Below are positions 1-8,062 of a stretch of DNA of 64,000 nucleotides, piece by piece. A program made the translations under genes and the position numbers. Source of the DNA: Flavobacterium ustbae (GTDB lineage Bacteria > Bacteroidota > Bacteroidia > Flavobacteriales > Flavobacteriaceae); assembly GCF_003946915.1 (NCBI RefSeq), contig NZ_RPOC01000014.1, forward strand, positions 47,180 to 111,179, read 5' to 3'. Under the pieces are notes generated by a model. That model was not told the origin of the DNA and searched no databases. It was given only the letters and a program-made list of their open reading frames with translations. How positions within the stretch are numbered: the stretch's first letter is position 1; the number at the start of each line of letters is the position of its first letter.

Positions 1-934
1 AGTCATCAATAAAACCGCTGCTTTTGGAACGATTTTAATTATTTATGAATCTCGTCCCGATGTAACGATTGAAGCTGGCGGAATCGCTTTTAAATCCGGA
101 AATAAAATTTTATTAAAAGGAGGAAAAGAGTCTTTAAAATCCAATTTAAAAATCGTAAGTCTTTGGCATCAAGCTTTAGAAGAAAATAAAGTTTCAAAAG
201 ACTGGGTTGAATATCTGAATTATAACAGAAATGAAACTCAGGCATTTTTAGAAAAACCAACGCAAAAAGTAGATTTAATTGTTCCGAGAGGAGGCGAAAA
301 ATTAATCGAATTTGTAAAAGCGCACGCCACTTGTCCCGTAATCGTAAGCGGACGCGGGAATAATTTTGTTTACGTTCATAAAGATGCCGATACTGATTTG
401 GCTTTAAAAGTAATTTTAAACGCTAAAACATCCAAAATTTCGGCTTGTAATGCCGTTGATAAAGTTTTAATTGATCCAAAACTTCCTAATTTTGAAGGTT
501 TTACAGCTATTTTAATTGAAGCATTAAAAGAAAAAAATGTGGAAGTTATTGTAGATAAATCACTTGAAAATTTTGAAGATACCGAAACACTTCAAAACGA
601 AGATATTTGGTACGAAGAGTTTCTGGATTATAAAATCGTAATCGGAACTATTGATTCTGAGGAAAATGCAATTGATAAAATCAATAAATACTGCGGAGGA
701 CATTCGGCAGTAATTATTACAAAAGATGATAAAGTTGCCAAAGACTTCATGGAAGCAGTTGACGCAGCAGCTGTTTACCAAAACGCTTCTTCCAGATTTA
801 CTGACGGAGGACAATTTGGTTTGGGCGGCGAATTAGCAATCAGCACGGATAAATTGCACCAACGTGGCCCTATTGGTTTACAACATTTGGTCACAAATAA
901 ATGGTACGTTTACGGAGAAGGACAAATTCGCTAA
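1..934 (+). CDS. proA: Glutamate-5-semialdehyde dehydrogenase, 5' end outside window
   Basis: Reading frame 2 is open from the first bases of the window and ends at the TAA at 932-934, so only the C-terminal ~310 residues are present. The frame begins with an ESRPDVT segment, then shows a GGKES loop, a VPRGG segment and the catalytic cysteine region ISACNAVDK, all typical of ProA, which reduces gamma-glutamyl phosphate to glutamate-5-semialdehyde in proline synthesis. An ATG at 398 lies inside the domain and is not the true start. proB follows 75 bp downstream, so the two proline genes are probably co-transcribed, although the order is proA-proB rather than the common proBA. Confidence 0.95.
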   Translation, partial: VINKTAAFGTILIIYESRPDVTIEAGGIAFKSGNKILLKGGKESLKSNLKIVSLWHQALEENKVSKDWVEYLNYNRNETQAFLEKPTQKVDLIVPRGGEKLIEFVKAHATCPVIVSGRGNNFVYVHKDADTDLALKVILNAKTSKISACNAVDKVLIDPKLPNFEGFTAILIEALKEKNVEVIVDKSLENFEDTETLQNEDIWYEEFLDYKIVIGTIDSEENAIDKINKYCGGHSAVIITKDDKVAKDFMEAVDAAAVYQNASSRFTDGGQFGLGGELAISTDKLHQRGPIGLQHLVTNKWYVYGEGQIR

Positions 935-963
935 TTGAGATAATTAGAAAATTCTATAAAAAA

Positions 964-1009
964 AACTTAGAATCTCAGCATCTTAGAACCTTAGTAGCTT
1001 AAAAAAAAC
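964..1009 (+). repeat. Single arm of the CTTAG-rich intergenic repeat
   Basis: The spacer between proA and proB holds one arm of a repeat built of short words such as CTTAGAA, CTTAG and AGCTTA. Full inverted copies occur at 2871-2954, 32621-32717 and 55021-55092. Here the second arm is missing and the arm runs into the proB ATG. Confidence 0.6.
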
Positions 1010-1771
1010 ATGGGTAAAAAACGGATTTTATTAAAAATAGGAAGTAATACTTTAACCAAAGAAACCAATCATATTTCGCGGGGAAAGATTGAAGACCTCG
1101 GAGTGCAGATTGCAGCTTTAAACGACGAATATGAATTTATCATCGTAAGTTCGGGAGCCATTGCGGCGGCAAAGCAGTTTGTAAAACTGGATAATCAAGA
1201 TAAAGATGTTTTCGTAAAGCAGGCTTTAGCTTCAATCGGACAGCCGCATTTAATGCGGATTTACAATGAGAACTTTAAGGATTTAGGATTAAATACTTCG
1301 CAGTGTTTACTTTCTTATTCTGATTTTGAAAAAGAGCAGACCAAAAAGAATATTGTAAATACGATTAATGTATTAGTTAAAAACAATTACATTCCAATTA
1401 TCAACGAAAATGATACCGTGGCAACAGATGAGATTCGATTTGGAGACAATGATAAATTAGCGGCGTTAACGGCGGTGCTGCTAAATGTTGATATTCTGAT
1501 AATTGCAACCAATACAAACGGAATTTATACCAAAGAATCAATTCACAATGAAAATCCAGAAACCATAAAATTGGTTGAAGATTTAAAACTCTTAGAAAAA
1601 GAAATCGGAGATTCAAAATCCTCACACGGAACAGGTGGAATGCAGTCTAAAATAGAAGCTGCAGCAATTGCAAAAGCAGCCAATATTGAAACCTGGATCG
1701 TAAATGGATTAAATGATAATTTTATATTGAAAGCATTAAAAGAAGAAATTTCTTTCACAAAAATAATTTAA
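1010..1771 (+). CDS. proB: Glutamate 5-kinase, short form without PUA domain
   Basis: The 253-residue product is an amino acid kinase fold protein: LKIGSNTL near the N terminus, the phosphate loop VSSGAIAAAK (about residues 46-55) and NENDTVATDEIRFGDND (about 138-154) followed by ATNTNGIY. It phosphorylates glutamate, the first step of proline synthesis. The E. coli enzyme is about 367 residues; here the C-terminal PUA domain is absent, as in several Bacteroidetes. The ATG at 1010 immediately follows an A-run, and no Shine-Dalgarno sequence is visible. Confidence 0.93.
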   Translation: MGKKRILLKIGSNTLTKETNHISRGKIEDLGVQIAALNDEYEFIIVSSGAIAAAKQFVKLDNQDKDVFVKQALASIGQPHLMRIYNENFKDLGLNTSQCLLSYSDFEKEQTKKNIVNTINVLVKNNYIPIINENDTVATDEIRFGDNDKLAALTAVLLNVDILIIATNTNGIYTKESIHNENPETIKLVEDLKLLEKEIGDSKSSHGTGGMQSKIEAAAIAKAANIETWIVNGLNDNFILKALKEEISFTKII

Positions 1772-1775
1772 AAAG

Positions 1776-1892
1776 GTTTAATTGTTTAATCGTTGATCGG
1801 TTAATCGATTAGAAATGAAGTATAAAAAACAAAAAAGAGGTTAAGATTAATTTGTTTACCGATTAAACAAATCAACGATTAACCGATTAAAC
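1776..1892. repeat. Intergenic inverted repeat, GATTAAC/GTTTAATC family
   Basis: Left arm words GTTTAATCG, GATCGGTTAATCG and right arm words CAACGATTAACCGATTAAAC are imperfect reverse complements, separated by about 50 bp. It fills the proB-argF' spacer and ends 9 bp before the argF' ATG. I saw no second copy of this sequence family in the window. Confidence 0.7.
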
Positions 1893-1901
1893 AAAAAAGA
1901 C

Positions 1902-2855
1902 ATGAACTACATCTCAATAAAAGAAATCAACTCATTATCAAAATGGGTAAATCAAGCGATAAAAATCAAAAAAAATCCGCTTAAAAATCAAAGTTTAGGA
2001 AAGAATAAAACTCTAGGAATGTTATTCTTCAACCCGAGTTTAAGAACGCGTTTGAGTACTCAAAAAGCGGCATTAAACTTAGGAATGAACGTTATGGTAA
2101 TGAACTTTACGAACGAAGGCTGGACTTTAGAATTTGAAGACGGAGCCGTAATGAATTCTGGTGCTTCAGAACACATTAAAGAAGCGGCAGAAGTAGTTTC
2201 TCAATACTGTGATATTATCGCAATTCGTGCTTTCGCAGGATTGGTTGATAAAGAAAAAGATTATGCAGAAACGGTGATTTCAGGATTTTTGAAATACGCT
2301 ACAGTGCCAATCGTAAATATGGAAAGTGCTGTGCGTCATCCGCTTCAGTCATTAGCAGATGCAATTACGATGGAGGAATTCAAACCGAGACATAAAAATA
2401 AACAAAAAGTAGTTTTATCTTGGGCACCGCATCCAAAAGCGCTTCCACAAGCAGTTGCGAATTCATTTGTAGAAATGATGCAGATGCAAAAAGATATGGA
2501 TTTTGTAATCACACACCCAGAAGGTTACGAGTTAAGTCCGGAAATTACAAAAGACTGTAAAATCGAATACGATCAAGACAAAGCTATTGAAAATGCTGAT
2601 TTTGTTTACGTAAAAAACTGGAGTAATTTCAACGATTACGGAAAAGTAACGAATTCAGATTCAAGTTGGACCGTTACAGCAGAAAAAATGGCTTTAACGA
2701 ATAACGGAAAATTCATGCACTGTCTTCCGGTTCGTCGTAACGTAATTGTAAGCGACGAAGTTTTGGATGGAGAAAATTCAATCGTAATCGAACAAGCGAA
2801 TAACAGAACGTATTCGGCACAATTAGTTCTACAGAAGATTTTGAAAAAGCTATAG
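1902..2855 (+). CDS. argF': N-acetyl/N-succinyl-ornithine carbamoyltransferase
   Basis: The 317-residue protein has the carbamoyl-phosphate loop in the variant form NPSLRTRLST (about residues 45-54), the HPLQSLAD motif (about 145-152) and HCLPVRRN near the C terminus. These mark the transcarbamylase family. The SLRTR loop and neighbourhood with argB and an M20 deacetylase fit the Bacteroidetes branch that carbamoylates acylated ornithine instead of free ornithine. I cannot tell acetyl from succinyl preference by eye. It belongs to the co-directional arginine cluster; argB follows at 2955. Confidence 0.9.
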   Translation: MNYISIKEINSLSKWVNQAIKIKKNPLKNQSLGKNKTLGMLFFNPSLRTRLSTQKAALNLGMNVMVMNFTNEGWTLEFEDGAVMNSGASEHIKEAAEVVSQYCDIIAIRAFAGLVDKEKDYAETVISGFLKYATVPIVNMESAVRHPLQSLADAITMEEFKPRHKNKQKVVLSWAPHPKALPQAVANSFVEMMQMQKDMDFVITHPEGYELSPEITKDCKIEYDQDKAIENADFVYVKNWSNFNDYGKVTNSDSSWTVTAEKMALTNNGKFMHCLPVRRNVIVSDEVLDGENSIVIEQANNRTYSAQLVLQKILKKL

Positions 2856-2870
2856 CTTTTTTTAAAGCTT

Positions 2871-2954
2871 CTAAGGTTCTGAGGTACTAAGCTGCTAAGT
2901 ATACAGAATCTAAAAAAAACTTAGCAGCTTAGAATCTTAGCACCTTAGCACCTT
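2871..2954. repeat. Intergenic inverted repeat, CTTAG family, abutting argB start
   Basis: Left arm CTAAGGTTCTGAGG...GCTGCTAAG and right arm CTTAGCAGCTTAG...CACCTTAGCACCTTA can pair imperfectly across a loop of about 20 bp. The right arm ends on the base before the argB ATG, so a folded transcript would hold the argB ribosome entry region in a stem. Confidence 0.75.
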
Positions 2955-3728
2955 ATGAAGGTATCAGTAATAAAAATCGGTGGAAACATCATAGACAATC
3001 CCGCAGAATTAGAGCAGTTTTTAACTGATTTTTCTAAAATTGAAGGACATAAAGTATTAGTTCACGGCGGTGGAAAATCGGCTACGAAAATGGCGCAGAG
3101 TATTGGTTTGGTTCCGCAAATGATTGACGGACGCCGAATTACAGATGCTCCAATGCTGGATGTTGTGGTAATGATTTACGCTGGACAAATCAACAAACAT
3201 GTCGTAGCACAATTACAGGCAAAAGACAACAATGCAATCGGTTTTTCTGGAGCTGACGGGAATTTAATTCAATCCACAAAAAGAAATCACCCAACAATAG
3301 ATTACGGATTTGTAGGCGATGTTAAACAAGTAAACACTAAATTACTGGCTACTTTATTAGAAACCGGAATTGTTCCCGTTTTCTGTGCGATTACACACGA
3401 CAAAAACGGACAATTATTAAATACAAATGCCGATACAATTGCAAGCGAATTATCAATTGCGCTATCAGAAGTTTTTGACGTGACGCTGACGTATTGTTTT
3501 GAAAAACAAGGCGTTTTACAGGATTCAGAAGATGATTCATCTGTAATTACCGAAATCAACGAAACATTATACAACAAACTAAAAGAAGAAAAAGTAATCC
3601 ATTCGGGAATGATTCCAAAACTGGATAACTGCTTCAATAGTTTGTCAAGAGGTGTGCAGAAAATCAAAATTGGGCATCACAGAATGCTTCAAAATTCAGA
3701 TATTCCTCATACAACGATTACGTTATAA
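2955..3728 (+). CDS. argB: N-acetyl(succinyl)glutamate kinase
   Basis: The 257-residue amino acid kinase has IKIGGNIID at residues 6-14, VHGGGKSA around 36-43, the N-acylglutamate loop DGRRITD around 58-64 and NADTIASELS around 158-167. It phosphorylates N-acylglutamate in arginine synthesis. Length is normal for the family. It lies between argF' and the argE-type gene in a tight co-directional run. The 5' untranslated region is made of a repeat arm. Confidence 0.93.
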   Translation: MKVSVIKIGGNIIDNPAELEQFLTDFSKIEGHKVLVHGGGKSATKMAQSIGLVPQMIDGRRITDAPMLDVVVMIYAGQINKHVVAQLQAKDNNAIGFSGADGNLIQSTKRNHPTIDYGFVGDVKQVNTKLLATLLETGIVPVFCAITHDKNGQLLNTNADTIASELSIALSEVFDVTLTYCFEKQGVLQDSEDDSSVITEINETLYNKLKEEKVIHSGMIPKLDNCFNSLSRGVQKIKIGHHRMLQNSDIPHTTITL

Positions 3729-3736
3729 AAGTTAAT

Positions 3737-3798
3737 GCCACAGATTAAAGGATTAAAATGATTAAAAAAAATCTGTGAAAATTCTTTTAATCTGTGGC
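3737..3798. repeat. Intergenic inverted repeat, GCCACAGATTAAA family
   Basis: The left arm begins GCCACAGATTAAAGG and the right arm ends TTTTAATCTGTGGC, with an A-rich centre. The same arms occur at 10234-10356 and 36497-36636, and one-sided copies occur in the 63-kb array. It lies just after the argB stop codon. Confidence 0.8.
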
Positions 3799-3923
3799 AA
3801 AAAAATAAAATAGCGCAGTGCTTTTAATTATTAATTTAAGAAATTTGCGCAAGTAAAAATGGTCTAGGAAAGCACTTAAAAACTTTGATGCTTTGTCCCT
3901 TTGAGCCTTTGAACCTTATTAAA

Positions 3924-4994
3924 ATGAAAAATATAGATACGCTTACTAAAGAAGCCATTCAATTATTAAGAAACTTGATTGAAACGCCTTCATTTTCAAG
4001 TGAAGAAGATCAAACAGCTCTTTTGATAGAGAATTGGTTCAATCAGAATGAAATTCCGTTCAAGAGAGAAAATAATAATGTGTGGGCTTTCAATAAATAT
4101 TTCGACGAAAACAAACCAACACTTTTATTAAACTCACATCACGATACCGTAAGACCCAATCAAGCATATACAAATGATCCGTTTAAAGCAATCGAAAAAG
4201 ACGGAAAACTATTCGGATTAGGAAGTAACGATGCAGGAGGATGTTTAGTTTCGCTTTTAGCAACTTTCGTTCATTTTTACGAAAACCAAAATTTATCACA
4301 TAATATTGTAATTGTGGCTTCGGCAGAAGAAGAAAGCAGCGGAAAAAATGGTTTAAACAGCGTTTTAAAACATTTACCAGAATTAGATTGTGCAATTGTT
4401 GGCGAACCGACTTTAATGCAATTGGCTGTAGCCGAAAAAGGACTTTTAGTTTTAGATGTAAAAGTAAAAGGAACCGCAAGCCACGCCGCGCACCAAAACG
4501 ATGATAATGCATTATACAAATCAATTCCGGTAATGGAATGGTTTAAAAACTATAAATTCGACAAAATCTCAGATGTTTTAGGTCCCGTAAAAATGACCGT
4601 AACGCAGATCAATGCGGGAAAACAGCACAATGTAGTGCCATCAGAATGTGATTTAGTTGTTGACATTCGCGTAACAGATCGCTATACCAATGCGGAAATT
4701 CTGGAGGTTGTAAAAGCCAACGTAAATGCCGAAGTAACACCAAGATCAATGCATTTAAATGCTTCGTCTATTCCGATTGCACACGGTTTAGTTCAGGCAG
4801 GAATTGCTTTAGGAAGAACAACTTATGGTTCGCCGACACTTTCAGATCAGTCCGTTTTAAGCTGTCAGTCGTTAAAATTAGGACCAGGAGAAACATTGCG
4901 TTCGCATTCAGCAGACGAATTTATTTTTGTAAATGAAATAGAAGAAGGAGTCGATCTTTATATTAAAATATTGACTGGTTTCTTTAAATTATAA
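3924..4994 (+). CDS. argE: M20 family N-acetylornithine deacetylase
   Basis: This metallopeptidase-family enzyme removes the acyl group from acylornithine or acylcitrulline. It shows SHHDTV (metal His/Asp), GLGSNDAGG, the catalytic/metal glutamate pair region SAEEESSGKNG, GEPT and DIRVTDRY. A longer frame from 3885 begins in the repeat-like sequence CTTTGTCCCTTTGAGCC, so ATG 3924 (MKNIDTL) is the better start, giving 356 residues. It sits between argB and argH, which supports an arginine role over a DapE role; M20 families are close, so the substrate is an inference. Confidence 0.85.
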   Translation: MKNIDTLTKEAIQLLRNLIETPSFSSEEDQTALLIENWFNQNEIPFKRENNNVWAFNKYFDENKPTLLLNSHHDTVRPNQAYTNDPFKAIEKDGKLFGLGSNDAGGCLVSLLATFVHFYENQNLSHNIVIVASAEEESSGKNGLNSVLKHLPELDCAIVGEPTLMQLAVAEKGLLVLDVKVKGTASHAAHQNDDNALYKSIPVMEWFKNYKFDKISDVLGPVKMTVTQINAGKQHNVVPSECDLVVDIRVTDRYTNAEILEVVKANVNAEVTPRSMHLNASSIPIAHGLVQAGIALGRTTYGSPTLSDQSVLSCQSLKLGPGETLRSHSADEFIFVNEIEEGVDLYIKILTGFFKL

Positions 4995-5006
4995 GAAAAG
5001 AAAAAC

Positions 5007-5116
5007 CGCCACGAATTCACAAATTATTTTTTACTATTTAGACGAAAATATTAATTCGAATTAATTCGGAAAAATAAGCACAAAGATTATCAAAAATAAT
5101 TCGTGAATTCGTGGCG
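5007..5116. repeat. Intergenic inverted repeat, CGCCACGAATTCAC family
   Basis: Arms CGCCACGAATTCAC and GTGAATTCGTGGCG are perfect complements at the ends, with TTAATTCGAATTAATTC palindromic sequence at the centre. It fills the argE-argH spacer and ends 16 bp before the argH ATG. Close relatives form the inner stems at 10278-10335 and 36535-36602. Confidence 0.8.
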
Positions 5117-5132
5117 AAAAAAAATAAAGCCT

Positions 5133-6419
5133 ATGAAACTTTGGGAAAAAGGAATACCAACAGATAAACAAATTGAGCAATTTACCGTTGGAAACGACCG
5201 TGAACTGGATTTAGTTTTAGCAAAATACGATGCTTTAGGTTCAATTGCTCATGCAAAAATGTTGGGGCAAATCGGATTATTAACTGAAGAGGAAACGACA
5301 TCTTTAGTTAACGCATTAAACGAAATCATTGCCGATATCGTAGTTGGGAATTTCGAAATCGAAGACAGTTTTGAAGACGTTCATTCAAAAATAGAATATT
5401 TACTGACTGAAAAATTGGGCGATGCCGGAAAGAAAATCCACACGGCGCGTTCTCGTAACGATCAGGTTTTGGTGGACGTTCATTTATATTTAAAAGATGA
5501 ATTAAAAGCAATCAAAGAACAAGTAAAAACGCTTTTTGATCTTTTGATGGAATCAGCAGAAAAATATCAGCATGTTTTATTACCAGGTTATACACACTTG
5601 CAAATTGCCATGCCGTCGTCTTTCGGAATGTGGTTTTCGGCTTACGCAGAAAGTTTTATCGATGATATTACAATGTTGAATGCAGCTTCTAAAATTGTAG
5701 ATCAGAATCCATTAGGTTCTGCGGCGGGTTACGGAAGCTCATTCCCGATCGACAGAACATTTACAACAAAAGAATTAGGTTTTGAAACCTTAAAATATAA
5801 TGCCGTTGCTGCACAAATGAGCCGTGGAAAAGCAGAAAAAACAGTTGCTTTTGCTATGACAAGCGTAGCAGGAACATTATCAAAATTTGCAATGGATGTT
5901 TGTTTGTACATGAGCCAGAATTTTGATTTTATCGGGCTTCCAGCGCATCTTACAACAGGTTCGAGCATTATGCCGCACAAAAAAAATCCTGACGTTTTCG
6001 AATTAATCAGAGGAAAATGTAATAAGATTCAGGCACTTCCATATGAAATTACATTAATTACCAATAATCTTCCGAGCGGATATCACAGAGATTTACAACT
6101 TTTAAAAGAAGGTTTGTTTCCTGCGATTCAAACTTTAAAATCTTGCTTAGATATTGCCATTTTCTCTATCAAAGATATTACAGTTAAGGAAGGTATTTTA
6201 GAAGATAAAAAATACGATTACTTATTTACTGTAGATACTTTAAACGAAATGGTGGTAGACGGAATGCCGTTTAGAGATGCTTATAAAGCTGTTGCTGAAC
6301 AATTAGAAGAAGGAACTTATAAATCTCCAAAAGCAACCAAACACACACACGAAGGCAGTATTAATAATTTATGTCTAAACGATATAAAAGACAAAATGGA
6401 TAATAGTTTTTTGATGTAA
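5133..6419 (+). CDS. argH: Argininosuccinate lyase
   Basis: The product cleaves argininosuccinate to arginine and fumarate. It carries HTARSRNDQ (about residues 98-106), the THLQ segment, and the fumarase/aspartase superfamily signature GSSIMPHKKNPD (about 277-288). A longer frame begins at 5103, but those ten codons are repeat sequence, so ATG 5133 (MKLWEKG) is chosen, giving 428 residues. It is the last gene of the arginine run, followed by a terminator at 6440-6475. Confidence 0.94.
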   Translation: MKLWEKGIPTDKQIEQFTVGNDRELDLVLAKYDALGSIAHAKMLGQIGLLTEEETTSLVNALNEIIADIVVGNFEIEDSFEDVHSKIEYLLTEKLGDAGKKIHTARSRNDQVLVDVHLYLKDELKAIKEQVKTLFDLLMESAEKYQHVLLPGYTHLQIAMPSSFGMWFSAYAESFIDDITMLNAASKIVDQNPLGSAAGYGSSFPIDRTFTTKELGFETLKYNAVAAQMSRGKAEKTVAFAMTSVAGTLSKFAMDVCLYMSQNFDFIGLPAHLTTGSSIMPHKKNPDVFELIRGKCNKIQALPYEITLITNNLPSGYHRDLQLLKEGLFPAIQTLKSCLDIAIFSIKDITVKEGILEDKKYDYLFTVDTLNEMVVDGMPFRDAYKAVAEQLEEGTYKSPKATKHTHEGSINNLCLNDIKDKMDNSFLM

Positions 6420-6439
6420 AAGCTAAAAATATAAAAGTA

Positions 6440-6475
6440 AAAGGTCATTGATTAAGTTCTATGACCTTTTGTTTT
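6440..6475 (+). terminator. Rho-independent terminator after argH
   Basis: AAAAGGTCAT and ATGACCTTTT form a stem around a short loop, followed by GTTTT. It closes the proline/arginine cluster on the + strand. Confidence 0.75.
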
Positions 6476-6485
6476 ATAGGGAAAT

Positions 6486-6726
6486 TTAGTTTTTTACCAG
6501 CTTAAAAGTTTTGCTTCTATTTTCGATTTGAACTTTACAGATATAAATGCCTTTAGCAAGATTTCCAACATTCAGCTAATTTTTCATCTGGAGAAACACT
6601 TTTGGAGTGCGAATATACTTTTGATCCATTTGAAGAAAACAAATCTACTTCAGCCAAGCCATTGTCTGAACTTGAAAAATCAATATTCAAAAGTTTATTA
6701 ATGATAGAGGGATAATATTTTAAATC
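6486..6726 (-). pseudogene. Detached T9SS type A sorting tail of the pectate lyase
   Basis: Reading on past the lyase stop at 6727-6729 in the same frame gives about fifty codons with DLKYYPSIINKLLNIDF, AEVDLFSSNGSKVYS and SVSPDEKL. A one-base frameshift near 6575-6577 then restores NVGNLAKGIYICKVQI and ends FKLVKN at a TAA (6486-6488). This is the classic Por-secretion C-terminal domain pattern (YYP..., GxxVYS, LAKGIY...KLVK). Two lesions, a TGA in place of a sense codon and a frameshift, separate it from the enzyme. Sequencing error could explain either but less easily both. Confidence 0.8.
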
Positions 6727-7800
6727 TCAATTATGGACATTTTCATTTAATCCTAAATTATTACAGCTTGTCGATATAACGCCTTGAGCCGTAACTTGAA
6801 GTGTTGCACCAGCACCACAAGAAGGATTTGAAATAAATCCTGCAACATTTGCAGTTGGTAGAACCGAATAATTATAAGCTTGTTTGGTTACAGTAGTACC
6901 TGAATTTGCAGGCGCATTTAAGCAATCCTTAAAAGTAATTCTAATTGTCCCGCCGTCTGTACTTGTATAATTTTTAAAAGCAGTTCCAATTTTTGCAAAA
7001 TCAGTACCTTCAACGTAGCAAGTAGTATTGTTGCTTCCACCGCCTAGTCCAATGGCTAGCGAACCCGAAACAGAGGTATTGTAATAACAGTTTAGAATAT
7101 GAAGTTCGGCATTTCTGGCTCTTGGCATTCTTTCTTTACAGCCTTCTGCCCAATAGCAATTTTTAAAAGTAATGCTATAATGGCCGTCTGCAGGAGCATC
7201 AGTTTTAGACGAACCGATTAAATCAGAAAAACGGTGATCATCAGCTCCACCGGGACCACCTGCTTTTGGAGCTTTTAGATAAGTAAATTTGCACCAAGAA
7301 ACCGTAACATTATCGGCAGCGCCTTTATTATCAAAATTACCATCTGTACCATCTTGAAATTCGCAATGATCTACCCAAAGATTGGTAGCTTCAGAAGTTA
7401 GGTTATCATGGCCATCAGTATCGTAAGCGCCAGGCCCTTCAAAAATTAAATTTCTGATGATGATATTATTAGATCCTGCTTTTAAATTTAAAATTCCAGA
7501 ACCAGAAGCAGTTTGATCTAAGTTAATTAATCGCGCTCCAGGAAGCCCAAGGATAGTTTTGTCTTTTGCCTGAACACTGGTATAGGTACAGTTTATTGTT
7601 CCCGAAACTAGAATAACTTGTGGAGTAGTCAGTTTTAATTTAGCAGTTAAGTCAGTTAAAGTAGTCACTGTTACGGGAGTTGCACTTCCGCCTCCAGTTG
7701 TAGCAGCTCCAAATCCTTCTGGTGCACTCATATAATAGTTTTGAGCAAATAGAAAGCTGCAAGGCAGTAGCAAGGCTAATAAAATAAGTTTTGTTTTCAT
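6727..7800 (-). CDS. Secreted pectate lyase (PL1-like), lacking its sorting tail
   Basis: The 357-residue product begins with a signal peptide (MKTKLILLALLLPCSFLFAQ) and continues as a right-handed parallel beta-helix with APEGFGAATTGG, NLWVDHCEF, DDHRFSDLIG and a CKERMPRARNAE segment typical of PL1 pectate lyases. It would cleave polygalacturonate by beta-elimination. The frame stops just before a recognisable T9SS tail, so the enzyme probably remains periplasmic or is released without T9SS anchoring. A promoter and a palindromic operator lie 35-56 bp upstream. Confidence 0.85.
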   Translation of the reverse strand: MKTKLILLALLLPCSFLFAQNYYMSAPEGFGAATTGGGSATPVTVTTLTDLTAKLKLTTPQVILVSGTINCTYTSVQAKDKTILGLPGARLINLDQTASGSGILNLKAGSNNIIIRNLIFEGPGAYDTDGHDNLTSEATNLWVDHCEFQDGTDGNFDNKGAADNVTVSWCKFTYLKAPKAGGPGGADDHRFSDLIGSSKTDAPADGHYSITFKNCYWAEGCKERMPRARNAELHILNCYYNTSVSGSLAIGLGGGSNNTTCYVEGTDFAKIGTAFKNYTSTDGGTIRITFKDCLNAPANSGTTVTKQAYNYSVLPTANVAGFISNPSCGAGATLQVTAQGVISTSCNNLGLNENVHN

Positions 7801-7834
7801 TTAAGTGTGGTTTTTTTGTGGTTTGAATAGCTAA

Positions 7835-7856
7835 TGTAATCGATTACACAAATGTA
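7835..7856 (-). promoter_or_regulatory. Pectate lyase promoter with overlapping LacI-type operator
   Basis: On the - strand, TACATTTG (7849-7856) matches the Bacteroidetes -7 motif TAnnTTTG, with a TTTG at 7875-7878 at about the right distance for -33. Directly next to it, at 7835-7848, is the perfect 14-bp palindrome TGTAATCGATTACA with a central CG, the shape expected of a LacI-family operator. The predicted transcription start falls inside the palindrome. Confidence 0.7.
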
Positions 7857-8031
7857 AAAGAATAAAAACAATTTCAAATTAATTTGGTTAAGATTTATGT
7901 TTTAAAAGTTGAAAATGCGAGAGTTATAAATTTGTTTTTTACACTTTTTTTGTTTTTATGTAATCCTTTTAATGCAAGAGATACAGGAATTTTCGAAAAC
8001 TAAAAAATAGCTATTTTCATCCTAAAATACT

Positions 8032-8039
8032 TATATTTG
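8032..8039 (+). promoter_or_regulatory. -7 promoter box of the DUF2157 pair
   Basis: TATATTTG, a full match to TAnnTTTG, lies 23 bp before the ATG at 8063. Confidence 0.6.
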
Positions 8040-8062
8040 AAAACCACAACCTAAATTGACCA

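Noticed and set aside
3885..3923. Upstream start of the argE-type gene
   Set aside because: The codons come from the repeat word TTTGTCCCTTTGAGCC; homology begins at MKNIDTL (3924).
5103..5132. Upstream start of argH
   Set aside because: These codons overlap the right arm of the 5007-5116 repeat; MKLWEKG at 5133 is the usual start.
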